DNA of 39,819 bases from Candidatus Mediterraneibacter quadrami (GTDB lineage: Bacteria > Bacillota > Clostridia > Lachnospirales > Lachnospiraceae): positions 1 to 39,819 of the forward strand of contig DWUU01000042.1 of assembly GCA_019120575.1 (NCBI GenBank), written 5' to 3'. Under the pieces are notes generated by a model. That model was given only the letters and a program-made list of their open reading frames with translations, had not been told where the DNA came from and did no database searches. Numbering within the stretch: the stretch's first letter is position 1; every line of letters begins with the position of its first letter. Made by a program: the position numbers and the translations under genes. This document shows positions 33,307-39,819 of this stretch, one piece after another.

Positions 33307-35970
33307 TTATTGTGCGGTTTCGCCGCCGGATTCAGCGCCACCACCGGACGCTGCATCGCCACCGCCGCCGGATTCAGCACCGCCGCCGGACGCTGCACCG
33401 CCACCGCCGCCGGATTCAGCGCCGCCACCGGATGCTGCACCGCCACCACCGCCGGATTCAGCGCCACCACCGGACGCTGTACCGCCACCGCCGCCGGATT
33501 CAGCACCGCCACCGCCGGTGTTACTGTCCGGAGGCGTGGTTGTCGTACCGGATCCCGAGCCCGATGAACTTCCGGAAGATTCGGAAGTTGACGAATCTGA
33601 GGAACTTCCGCCGGACGGAGTTGACGGCCGGGATACAACATGTCCTGAGCAATGTTCATCCGGAAGCTCGTCTGTCGCAAAATATTCTGTTACCGTCGGA
33701 CAGCTGCTTACCGCGAGAAGTCCGGTTTTCCGGCAAATGGTCGCTTTCTTGACTGAAGAGGGAACTTCAAAGTCTTTCTCGTCAAGATCGCTGTGTATCC
33801 GTTCCATGATCGTATTCCAGATCCTCAGATGCCAGGAGCCCATACCGGACATGGATTTGTTTTCGTCATAGCCGCCCCAGATGCCTGCGGTATAGTAGGG
33901 CGTAAATCCGCAGAACCAGCGGTCGGCATAATCATTTGTGGAACCGGTCTTGCCGGCTGTCGCCATATTGTCCAGTCTTGCAGAGGTTCCGGTACCGCCG
34001 TTTACAACATCTTCCATCGCGCTTGTAAGAAGATAAGCGGTGGAATCTTTTATTGCCTGATGAGTAGACGGAACACTGTTGTCGATCAGTACATTTCCGT
34101 CGTGATCCAGAATCTGTGTGTACATAACCGGATCCGTGTAGGTTCCCTGGTTGGCGATTGATGCAAAAGCGGCTGTGATGTCGATGTTGCGGACGCCGTT
34201 GGTAATACCGCCGAGCGCCAGCGCCTGGTTCATATCATCCTCAACAATCGTCGTGATGTTGAAGTTGTCCTTTACATATTCGTAACCCTCGGCCGGTCCG
34301 ACAACTTCGGTAAGTGTCTCTACGGCGCATGTGTTGATGGACTGTTTGATCGCATTGCGGACGGTTGTCCATCCGATATACCGGTTGTTTGAATTGTGGA
34401 CTTCCTGTCCGCTTTCATATTTGTACGGCTTGTCCTCGACAGGCGTTGCAAGCGTGATCTGTCCCTGATCCAGTCCCGGTCCGTAGGTGGACAGGATCTT
34501 GAAGCAGGAACCGGGCTGCTGTGCAGCGGATTCGGCTGTCGCACGGTTCAGGGTACGGTTTCCGGTCTTTGTTCCGCGCCCGCCGACAATGGCTTTTACA
34601 TAACCGGTTGCCTGATCCATGACTACAAAGGATACCTGAGGCTGAAGGGTGATCGTGTAATTCTCATCCACAGTGTCGCCTGCCTCTTCGTCAATGTTCA
34701 GTGTATCCTTGTATGCCTCGATGGCCTCCATGGCTTCATCTTCGGAAGAGAAGACAAGCGGATTTCTGGAATCGATATTTTCCGAAATAAATTTCTTCAG
34801 CTGTTCTTTTGAGTAGTTCTCGGCAGTGCCGTCCGCCCGGTGGATCGTCAGTGCAAACTCAAGCCCGTATTCTGTAGTCGGATAATAATCCGGATCAGAC
34901 GTCACTTCATCACAGATCTGCTGAATCGTCAGGTCCTGTGTGGAGACAATGGTAAGTCCGCCGCTGTAGAGCAGGTTGTAAGCCTGGGTTTCGGAATATC
35001 CCTTTTGATCTTTCAGATCTTCGATGATGTCTTCGATCAGCGCATCCGTGAAGTAGGAGTAAGGCGTTTTGTCCTCTGTGATCGCCGAGGTCTCCAGAAT
35101 GCGGTCATACACATTATCGGCCATGGCCTCATCATACTGTGCCTGATCGATATATCCCTGCTCGAGCATATTGCCAAGTACGGTTCCGCGCCTCTTTGCA
35201 TTTTCCTCAGGATTCTTGACCGGGTCAAACCGGGTCGGGTTCTGGGTGATTGCGGCGATGACCGCACATTCGGAGAGCGTCAGATCCGCCACATCTTTGT
35301 TGAAGTAACGGGTGGCGGCTGTCTGTACGCCGAGGCAGCCCTGTCCCAGGTTGATGGTGTTCATATACGCTTCCAGAATTTCATTCTTGGTCATCTCTTT
35401 TTCAAACTGAAGAGCGAGATACTGTTCCTGCAGCTTACGCTCGACTTTGTCAAATCCTTTTTCATTGATGAAATCGGGGAAGACATTGTTCTTGATCAGC
35501 TGCTGGGTCAGCGTACTGGCGCCTTCTGAGAAGTTAAATCCGTTGGAAATGCCGACAAATCCGGCACGGATGATTCCCTGCAGGTCGATCCCGTTGTGTT
35601 CATAGAAACGCTCGTCCTCGATCGCCACGAAGGCATGGGGCAGGAAGTCGTTGTTTGCCGTGATCTCATCGTATGTCCGGTACACGCGGTTGGAGTCCGA
35701 GTCTTTCAGCGTATCGATCGTGGTTCCGTTTACATCCACGATATTTGTCGTGTATCCTTTCGGAAGAATATCGTCTGCAGACACGGCGGGAGCATTATCT
35801 ATGATCTTCTTGGCGAAGACGGCTGCACCGATGACACAGATCACTCCGAGAAGAAGTATACAGATTACCATTGCTTTAAAGAACCGTACGCCAACGCGTT
35901 TTTTCTTCATTCTTTTTTTAGAAGAAATATTCTTTTTCCTTCTGGAAAGATTATTTTTTCCGTAATTCAC
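33307..35970 (-). CDS. Class A penicillin-binding protein (PBP1A family) with a Gly-rich repeat tail
   Basis: An 887-residue bifunctional peptidoglycan synthase. A Lys/Arg-rich N-terminus precedes one membrane span at about 30-55. The GT51 glycosyltransferase domain has FVAIEDERFYEHNGID, GASTLTQQLIKN and an AYMNTINLGQG segment. The transpeptidase domain has S488-CFK491, S544-I-N546 and K674-TGS. The end is Ser-rich, then a tail of GGGAESGGGGGAAS units encoded by a 42-bp DNA repeat. I chose GTG 35970 because AAAAGGAGG stands 9 bases upstream; ATG 35979 touches that ribosome site. It is monocistronic and convergent with glk. The tail lies outside the cell and may act as a flexible wall-spanning linker. 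Confidence 0.96.
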   Translation of the reverse strand: MNYGKNNLSRRKKNISSKKRMKKKRVGVRFFKAMVICILLLGVICVIGAAVFAKKIIDNAPAVSADDILPKGYTTNIVDVNGTTIDTLKDSDSNRVYRTYDEITANNDFLPHAFVAIEDERFYEHNGIDLQGIIRAGFVGISNGFNFSEGASTLTQQLIKNNVFPDFINEKGFDKVERKLQEQYLALQFEKEMTKNEILEAYMNTINLGQGCLGVQTAATRYFNKDVADLTLSECAVIAAITQNPTRFDPVKNPEENAKRRGTVLGNMLEQGYIDQAQYDEAMADNVYDRILETSAITEDKTPYSYFTDALIEDIIEDLKDQKGYSETQAYNLLYSGGLTIVSTQDLTIQQICDEVTSDPDYYPTTEYGLEFALTIHRADGTAENYSKEQLKKFISENIDSRNPLVFSSEDEAMEAIEAYKDTLNIDEEAGDTVDENYTITLQPQVSFVVMDQATGYVKAIVGGRGTKTGNRTLNRATAESAAQQPGSCFKILSTYGPGLDQGQITLATPVEDKPYKYESGQEVHNSNNRYIGWTTVRNAIKQSINTCAVETLTEVVGPAEGYEYVKDNFNITTIVEDDMNQALALGGITNGVRNIDITAAFASIANQGTYTDPVMYTQILDHDGNVLIDNSVPSTHQAIKDSTAYLLTSAMEDVVNGGTGTSARLDNMATAGKTGSTNDYADRWFCGFTPYYTAGIWGGYDENKSMSGMGSWHLRIWNTIMERIHSDLDEKDFEVPSSVKKATICRKTGLLAVSSCPTVTEYFATDELPDEHCSGHVVSRPSTPSGGSSSDSSTSESSGSSSGSGSGTTTTPPDSNTGGGGAESGGGGGTASGGGAESGGGGGAASGGGAESGGGGGAASGGGAESGGGGDAASGGGAESGGETAQ
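33326..33515. repeat. 42-bp tandem repeat (coding, PBP1A tail)
   Basis: The core CCGGATTCAG recurs at 33326, 33368, 33410, 33452 and 33494, exactly 42 bp apart, with only a few third-base and codon changes between units. Each unit encodes 14 residues, so loss or gain keeps the frame. The fifth copy decays after about 33515. Confidence 0.93.
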
Positions 35971-35999
35971 GAATAGCATCCTCCTTTTCAACTCCTATG

Positions 36000-36028
36000 A
36001 TTATATCAAATATATCCTTTTAAATAAA
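36000..36028 (-). promoter_or_regulatory. Promoter of the PBP1A gene
   Basis: On the minus strand a perfect TATAAT (36005-36000) preceded by TG at the extended -10 position; the -35 (TTTATT, 36028-36023) is weak at 17 bp. It is divergent from the YigZ-type gene. Confidence 0.5.
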
Positions 36029-36103
36029 GGAGAAAATAAAATCTTCATATTTTTATAATTATTTTACCTTTGTCAGTATTTCCGGATTTTCGAGGCGTTC
36101 AGG

Positions 36104-36132
36104 TTGTGAATCCGTCATTACTCTGGTATAGT
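36104..36132 (+). promoter_or_regulatory. Sigma-A promoter of the YigZ-family gene
   Basis: TTGTGA (36104-36109), a 17-bp spacer and TATAGT (36127-36132), just before the ribosome site. Confidence 0.7.
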
Positions 36133-36153
36133 AAAGAGAATGGAGGAAAGGCA

Positions 36154-36795
36154 ATGGAAGCATACCGTACAGTCTGCGGATACGGAACAGGTGAGATTGT
36201 GGAGAAGAAATCCCGTTTTATCGCGGAGGTTTTCCCGGTTGTCTCCGGGGATGAAGTGTCCGGGCATATTGAGAAGATAAAAAAAGAGTACTGGGATGCC
36301 AGGCATCACTGCTGGGCGTACGTGATCGGGCAGAATCCCGGAACGGAGCGGATGAGCGACGACGGAGAACCGGCCGGGACGGCGGGAAAACCGATCCTGG
36401 AAGTGATCCGGGGGCGTGGGCTCACTGACGTTCTGATCGTAGTTACCCGGTATTTCGGCGGGACGCTCCTCGGAACCGGAGGACTTGTAAGAGCGTATAC
36501 ACAGGCGGCCTCAGAAGGACTGGCCCATGCGGGGATCCTGCGGAAAGTACCGGGCGTCCGGCTGAAGATCGAAACGGACTATACCGGACTGGGGAAGATC
36601 CAGTACCTGCTGACGCGGCGGGAGGTCAGCATACTGGATACGGTCTATACGGACCGGGTGGAGATCCTGACAGCGGCTGCATACGATACAGTGGAGAGCC
36701 TGAAAAAAGAAATTACGGAGGAAACCAGCGGTCAGGCCGTCATTGAAGAGGACGGGCAGTGCTGGCTGGAAATCACGGAAAAACCGCCTGCATAA
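36154..36795 (+). CDS. YigZ/IMPACT (UPF0029) family protein
   Basis: A 213-residue protein of the YigZ family, of normal length. The N-terminal UPF0029 domain has EKKSRFIAEVFPV, ARHHCWAYVIG, MSDDGEPAGTAGKPILEVI and VVTRYFGGTLLGTGGLVRAY, all family hallmarks. The C-terminal DUF1949 domain is ferredoxin-like (TDYTGLGKIQYLL). Eukaryotic IMPACT affects translation via GCN2; the bacterial role is not known. ATG 36154 follows GGAGGAAAGG. The stop codon lies within the stem of the terminator shared with hpf. Confidence 0.93.
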   Translation: MEAYRTVCGYGTGEIVEKKSRFIAEVFPVVSGDEVSGHIEKIKKEYWDARHHCWAYVIGQNPGTERMSDDGEPAGTAGKPILEVIRGRGLTDVLIVVTRYFGGTLLGTGGLVRAYTQAASEGLAHAGILRKVPGVRLKIETDYTGLGKIQYLLTRREVSILDTVYTDRVEILTAAAYDTVESLKKEITEETSGQAVIEEDGQCWLEITEKPPA

Positions 36796-36832
36796 CAGGG
36801 AAAGAGAGATGTATGCTTCCCGTTATGCAGGC
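36779..36832 (-). terminator. Terminator of hpf, shared with the YigZ-family gene
   Basis: GCCTGCATAACAGGGAA (36786-36802) pairs with TTCCCGTTATGCAGGC (36817-36832), with one bulged base. On the minus strand GGTTTTT follows; on the plus strand the T-run (TGTTTTA) is weaker. The stop codon of the YigZ-family gene lies in the stem. Confidence 0.85.
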
Positions 36833-36858
36833 GATCCTGTTTTACTTATCTGTTCTTT

Positions 36859-37416
36859 TTATGAAAATTCCGGTTCGATCAGTCCGAATGAACCGTCCTT
36901 TCTCTTGTATACAACGTTGACTTCGTCGGTCTCGGCGTTGGAGAATACGAAGAAGCTGTGTCCCAGAAGTTCCATCTGCAGGCAGGCGTCTTCCGGATAC
37001 ATGGGCTTGATGCCGAACTTTTTAGTGCGCACGATGCGGATCTCGTCATCTTCAGCCGGTGCTTCGTCCGATTCGATAAATTCCCGGCGGATGCTTCCTG
37101 TCTCAGCTGCCTGAGTGGGATGCCCCTGGCTCTTTGCTACCAGTTTGTTCTTGTATTTGCGGAGCTGGCGTTCGATAATCTCCTCCACAAGATCAATGGA
37201 TACGTACATGTCGTTGCTGGTCTGTTCGGAGCGGATGATCGTGCCCTTGACGGGGATTGTTACCTCGATCTTCTGGCGCTCCTTCTCGACGCTTAAGGTT
37301 ACAGTGATCTCTGTTTCAGGAGTGAAGTACCGCTCAAGCTTTCCCAGTTTCTGTTCGATCGTCTCTCTGAGTCCCGCAGTCACTTCAATGTTTTTTCCGC
37401 TGATGATAAAATTCAT
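36859..37416 (-). CDS. hpf: Long-form ribosome hibernation promoting factor HPF
   Basis: A 185-residue protein, the long HPF form that dimerises 70S ribosomes into inactive 100S particles in slow growth. The N-terminal RRF-like domain (1-100) begins MNFIISGKNIEVTAGLRETIEQKLGKLERYF and has DMYVSIDLVEEIIERQLRKYKNKL. A linker is followed by the C-terminal dimerisation domain (IVRTKKFGIKPMYPEDACLQMELLGHSFFVFSNAETDEVNVVYKRKDGSFGLIEP). The ATG at 37416 has AAGGAG about 9 bases upstream; an open frame reaching back to 37455 has none. It lies 123 bases after typA on the same strand with its own extended -10 promoter. Both genes concern ribosome function under stress. Confidence 0.97.
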   Translation of the reverse strand: MNFIISGKNIEVTAGLRETIEQKLGKLERYFTPETEITVTLSVEKERQKIEVTIPVKGTIIRSEQTSNDMYVSIDLVEEIIERQLRKYKNKLVAKSQGHPTQAAETGSIRREFIESDEAPAEDDEIRIVRTKKFGIKPMYPEDACLQMELLGHSFFVFSNAETDEVNVVYKRKDGSFGLIEPEFS

Positions 37417-37485
37417 ACTGTTCAACTCCTTTTTGTTCAGTTTTGCCATAAACATATGAAAAATATGTGTATGTATTATGTAAAT

Positions 37486-37514
37486 ATTATAACATGGAAA
37501 GGAGTTATTGTATA
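37486..37514 (-). promoter_or_regulatory. Extended -10 promoter of hpf
   Basis: On the minus strand TGTTATAAT holds an extended -10 (TATAAT at 37491-37486); TATACA (37514-37509) is a fair -35 at 17 bp. Confidence 0.6.
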
Positions 37515-37539
37515 GAACGAATCACTTCAATTCTCATTC

Positions 37540-39360
37540 TTATTTCATGTTGCTGCGCTTGCGCATCCTGGAATCCAGGATTTTTTTACGGATGCGCAGG
37601 GATTTCGGCGTTACTTCCAGAAGCTCGTCCGTGTCGATGAAGTCCAGGGCCTGCTCCAGGCTAAGGATGCGCGGCGGCGTCAGGCGGAGGGCCTCGTCGG
37701 CGCTGGAGGAGCGGGTGTTGGTCAGGTGCTTCGTCTTGCAGACGTTAAGCTCGATGTCCTCAGCTTTTCCGTTCTGGCCGATAACCATGCCGGCGTAGAC
37801 TTTCTCGCCCGGTCCGATAAACAGGGTGCCGCGCTCCTGGGCGCTGTACAGTCCGTAAGTTACGGATTCTCCTGTCTCAAAGGCGATGAGGGAGCCCTGC
37901 TTGCGGTACTGGATATCCCCTTTGTACGGCGCATAGCCGTCGAAGCTGGTGTTGAGGATGCCGTTTCCTTTGGTGTCGGTCAGAAATTCACCCCGGTATC
38001 CGATCAGTCCGCGGGACGGGATGGAGAATTCCAGGCGGGTATAGCCGCCGCTCATGGGCGACATATTGCGCAGTTCGCCTTTGCGCTGGCCAAGTTTCTC
38101 GATCACAACGCCCGTGAATTCATCCGGCACATCGATGTACGCGGTCTCCATTGGCTCCAGTTTTTTGCCGTTTTCATCCTCGTGGTAGAGGACTTCCGCC
38201 TTGCTGACCGCGAATTCATAACCTTCCCGGCGCATATTTTCAATGAGCACAGAGAGGTGGAGTTCGCCGCGGCCGGAGACTTTGAAGCTGTCGGTATTGT
38301 CCATTTCCTCCACCCGGAGGCTGACATCCGTGTTCAGTTCGCGGAACAGGCGGTCGCGCAGATGACGGGATGTCACGTATTTGCCTTCCTGCCCGGCGAA
38401 GGGGCTGTCATTTACGATGAACTGCATGGCGATGGTCGGCTCGGAGATCTTCTGGAACGGGATCGGATCCGGATGATCCGGCGAGCAGAGGGTATCGCCG
38501 ATGGAAATGTCGGAGATGCCGGAGATGGCCACGATGGAACCGATGCCGGCTTCTCTGACTTCCTTCTTTTCCAGACCGTCGAACTCGTAGAGACGGCTGA
38601 TCTTTACTTTCTCCTGTTTGTCCGGATCGTGATGGTTTACCAGGAGCATTTCCTGATTGACGGCGATGCTGCCGTTATCCACCTTGCCGATGCCGATGCG
38701 GCCCACATATTCGTTGTAGTCGATGGTACTGATGAGCACCTGGGTGGGCGCTTCCGGGTCGCCCTCCGGGGCCGGGATATAATCAAGGATCGTCTCAAAG
38801 AGCGGCTTCATGTCCCGTTCCTCGTCTGTCAGGTCCAGGACGGCCACGCCGTTTTTCGCGGATGCATAGACGAAGGGGCACTCCAGCTGGTCGTCGGATG
38901 CGCCCAGGTCGATGAAGAGCTCCAGCACCTCATCAATGACTTCGTCCGGGCGGGCTTCCGGGCGGTCGATCTTATTGATGCAGACGATGACCGGGAGGCT
39001 TAATTCCAGCGCTTTCCGGAGAACGAATTTTGTCTGCGGCATGGCGCCCTCAAATGCGTCTACGACCAGGATGACGCCGTTGACCATTTTGAGCACGCGC
39101 TCCACCTCGCCGCCGAAGTCGGCATGTCCCGGGGTGTCGATAATGTTGATCTTCACGCCGTTATAGTGAACGGCCGTGTTCTTGGAGAGGATGGTGATCC
39201 CGCGCTCCCTCTCGATATCATTGGAATCCATGACGCGCTCGGCGACTTCCTGGTTCTCGCGGAATACGCCGCTCTGTTTGAGCAGTTCGTCCACGAGGGT
39301 CGTCTTGCCGTGGTCGACATGGGCGATGATGGCGACATTTCTGAGATGTTGATCCTGCAT
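37540..39360 (-). CDS. typA: Ribosome-associated GTPase TypA/BipA
   Basis: A 606-residue translational GTPase related to EF-G, with roles in 50S assembly and stress growth. G1 is HVDHGKTT (14-21), then the switch region [15 protein letters not shown]3 [17 protein letters not shown]4 [10 protein letters not shown] and G5 ASAKNG. Domains II and III follow, then the BipA-specific C-terminal part ([44 protein letters not shown]). The ATG at 39360 has AGGAGG about 11 bases upstream. A good sigma-A promoter lies about 140 bases upstream on the minus strand; the leader between (39361-39490) shows only short GC-rich stems and no recognised riboswitch. Confidence 0.98.
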   Translation of the reverse strand: MQDQHLRNVAIIAHVDHGKTTLVDELLKQSGVFRENQEVAERVMDSNDIERERGITILSKNTAVHYNGVKINIIDTPGHADFGGEVERVLKMVNGVILVVDAFEGAMPQTKFVLRKALELSLPVIVCINKIDRPEARPDEVIDEVLELFIDLGASDDQLECPFVYASAKNGVAVLDLTDEERDMKPLFETILDYIPAPEGDPEAPTQVLISTIDYNEYVGRIGIGKVDNGSIAVNQEMLLVNHHDPDKQEKVKISRLYEFDGLEKKEVREAGIGSIVAISGISDISIGDTLCSPDHPDPIPFQKISEPTIAMQFIVNDSPFAGQEGKYVTSRHLRDRLFRELNTDVSLRVEEMDNTDSFKVSGRGELHLSVLIENMRREGYEFAVSKAEVLYHEDENGKKLEPMETAYIDVPDEFTGVVIEKLGQRKGELRNMSPMSGGYTRLEFSIPSRGLIGYRGEFLTDTKGNGILNTSFDGYAPYKGDIQYRKQGSLIAFETGESVTYGLYSAQERGTLFIGPGEKVYAGMVIGQNGKAEDIELNVCKTKHLTNTRSSSADEALRLTPPRILSLEQALDFIDTDELLEVTPKSLRIRKKILDSRMRKRSNMK

Positions 39361-39498
39361 GTTCTCTCGTTCCTCCTAAAACTGACAAGGACTATCCTGC
39401 GGCGCCCCGTCCGATCACGGCGCGGAGCGGCTGTTTCACTGGAAATATGCGTCGAAGCCGGAACCGGATGGCTCCGCCTTCCATAGGCTCGACCACTT

Positions 39499-39527
39499 AT
39501 TATACCGTAGAAAAATCACCTGTGCAA
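39499..39527 (-). promoter_or_regulatory. Sigma-A promoter of typA
   Basis: On the minus strand: TTGCAC (39527-39522), a 17-bp spacer and a perfect TATAAT (39504-39499). It gives a leader of about 130 bases. Confidence 0.8.
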
Positions 39528-39579
39528 CTTCTTTTTCCAAAAAATCAGCCGAAATTCCGGTCAAAATCCCCTGCCGGCG

Positions 39580-39608
39580 TTGACAGATGCCGCGAATTGG
39601 GGTACAAT
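39580..39608 (+). promoter_or_regulatory. Sigma-A promoter of the tRNA-Arg unit
   Basis: A perfect TTGACA (39580-39585), a 17-bp spacer and TACAAT (39603-39608), directed at the tRNA-like sequence and the tRNA-Arg that follows. Confidence 0.85.
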
Positions 39609-39646
39609 TATCCGGTATCTCCTCCGGAGAACGAAAAACCTCACCT

Positions 39647-39717
39647 GCCCTGGTAGCTCAGCTGGATAGAGCGTCCGCCTCCTAAAAATCGAATCGTTCG
39701 AATCCTGGAGCCCTGCA
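39647..39717 (+). pseudogene. Decayed tRNA-Arg(CCT)-like sequence
   Basis: The 5' half is tRNA-like: GCCCTGG, TA, D-arm GCTC-AGCTGGATA-GAGC, then TCCGC-CTCCTAA with anticodon CCT at 39681-39683. After the anticodon loop the pairing fails: AAATC replaces the expected GCGGA, the T-loop TTCGAAT has unpaired flanks, and no CCAGGGC complements the acceptor. It cannot fold as a tRNA. It shares anticodon and D-arm with the intact tRNA 22 bases downstream. It may be a relic of duplication or integration, or an assembly error. Confidence 0.65.
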
Positions 39718-39739
39718 AAATTGAATATTTTCTGTATAA

Positions 39740-39816
39740 GCCCCCGTAGCTCAGTTGGATAGAGCGGTCGCCTCCTAAGCGACAGGCCACTGGTTCGAAC
39801 CCAGCCGGGGGTGCCA
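39740..39816 (+). tRNA. tRNA-Arg (anticodon CCT)
   Basis: A full cloverleaf. The acceptor is GCCCCCG/CGGGGGT with discriminator G and encoded CCA, the D-arm GCTC-AGTTGGATA-GAGC, the anticodon stem GTCGC/GCGAC around loop CTCCTAA (anticodon CCT, reading AGG), and the T-arm around TTCGAAC with one A-C mismatch at the base of its stem. It ends 3 bases before the window edge. tRNA-Arg(CCT) is a common integration site of mobile elements. Confidence 0.93.
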
Positions 39817-39819
39817 AAA

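Noticed and set aside
33326-33515. Possible CRISPR-like regular repeat
   Set aside because: The copies are contiguous without unique spacers and lie in frame in the PBP1A gene.
33242-33871. Proline-rich plus-strand open frames over the PBP1A repeat
   Set aside because: They are the complement of the Gly-rich repeat read in other frames, with no ribosome site.
37726-39003. A 425-residue open frame opposite typA
   Set aside because: Antisense shadow; typA is complete and conserved on the other strand.

Overview
The window looks like a piece of a spore-forming Clostridia chromosome, most probably Lachnospiraceae. The evidence is a Firmicutes-type dcw (division and cell wall) cluster without ftsA that runs into ftsZ-spoIIGA-sigE, a cotJABC spore-coat operon, HPr kinase, long-form HPF, a ROK glucokinase, strong AGGAGG ribosome sites and sigma-A-type promoters. 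Most of the window is of moderate GC content; the first 1.7 kb is clearly AT-richer.

Left end (1-4.8 kb): a 5'-truncated DUF6044-type membrane protein whose upstream DNA is replaced by an 86-bp fold-back of its own sequence, then a GtrA-family protein, both suggesting the tail of a surface-glycan locus. A secreted, membrane-anchored cohesin-domain protein with a very acidic tail follows. The cotJA-cotJB-cotJC operon runs on the minus strand and tRNA-Pro(GGG) on the plus strand.

Centre (4.8-21 kb, plus strand): a SEDS-family gene, a DegV fatty-acid-binding protein and a small membrane protein end at two tandem terminators. The dcw operon then starts from a sigma-A promoter overlapped by six TGG motifs at exact 10-bp spacing (probable MraZ operator): mraZ, rsmH, ftsL, two class B PBPs, mraY, murD, ftsW/spoVE, divIB. 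ftsZ has its own promoter. The sporulation pair spoIIGA-sigE follows, behind a promoter with a 21-bp spacer and a Spo0A box, like the unusual spoIIG promoter of Bacillus. Peptidoglycan synthesis, divisome assembly and mother-cell sigma-factor activation are therefore encoded in one stretch.

Right part (21-39.8 kb): an ABC exporter half-transporter (-), a tRNA-dihydrouridine synthase (+), pyrG (-) with a terminator-like hairpin in its leader, a DUF1846 protein (-), ftsH, uvrC, hprK and glk (+), a class A PBP (-) with a 42-bp coding tandem repeat, a YigZ/IMPACT protein (+), hpf and typA/bipA (-), then a decayed tRNA-like sequence and an intact tRNA-Arg(CCT) at the right edge.

I found no transposase, phage gene, CRISPR array or obvious defence system. 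The novelty candidates are regulatory and structural: the MraZ repeat array, a 17-bp hairpin that buries the start region of the second class B PBP, the ftsZ and pyrG leaders, the PBP1A repeat, the cohesin protein and the damaged tRNA. The fold-back at the left and the repeated tRNA at the right suggest that the window is a whole contig with imperfect ends.
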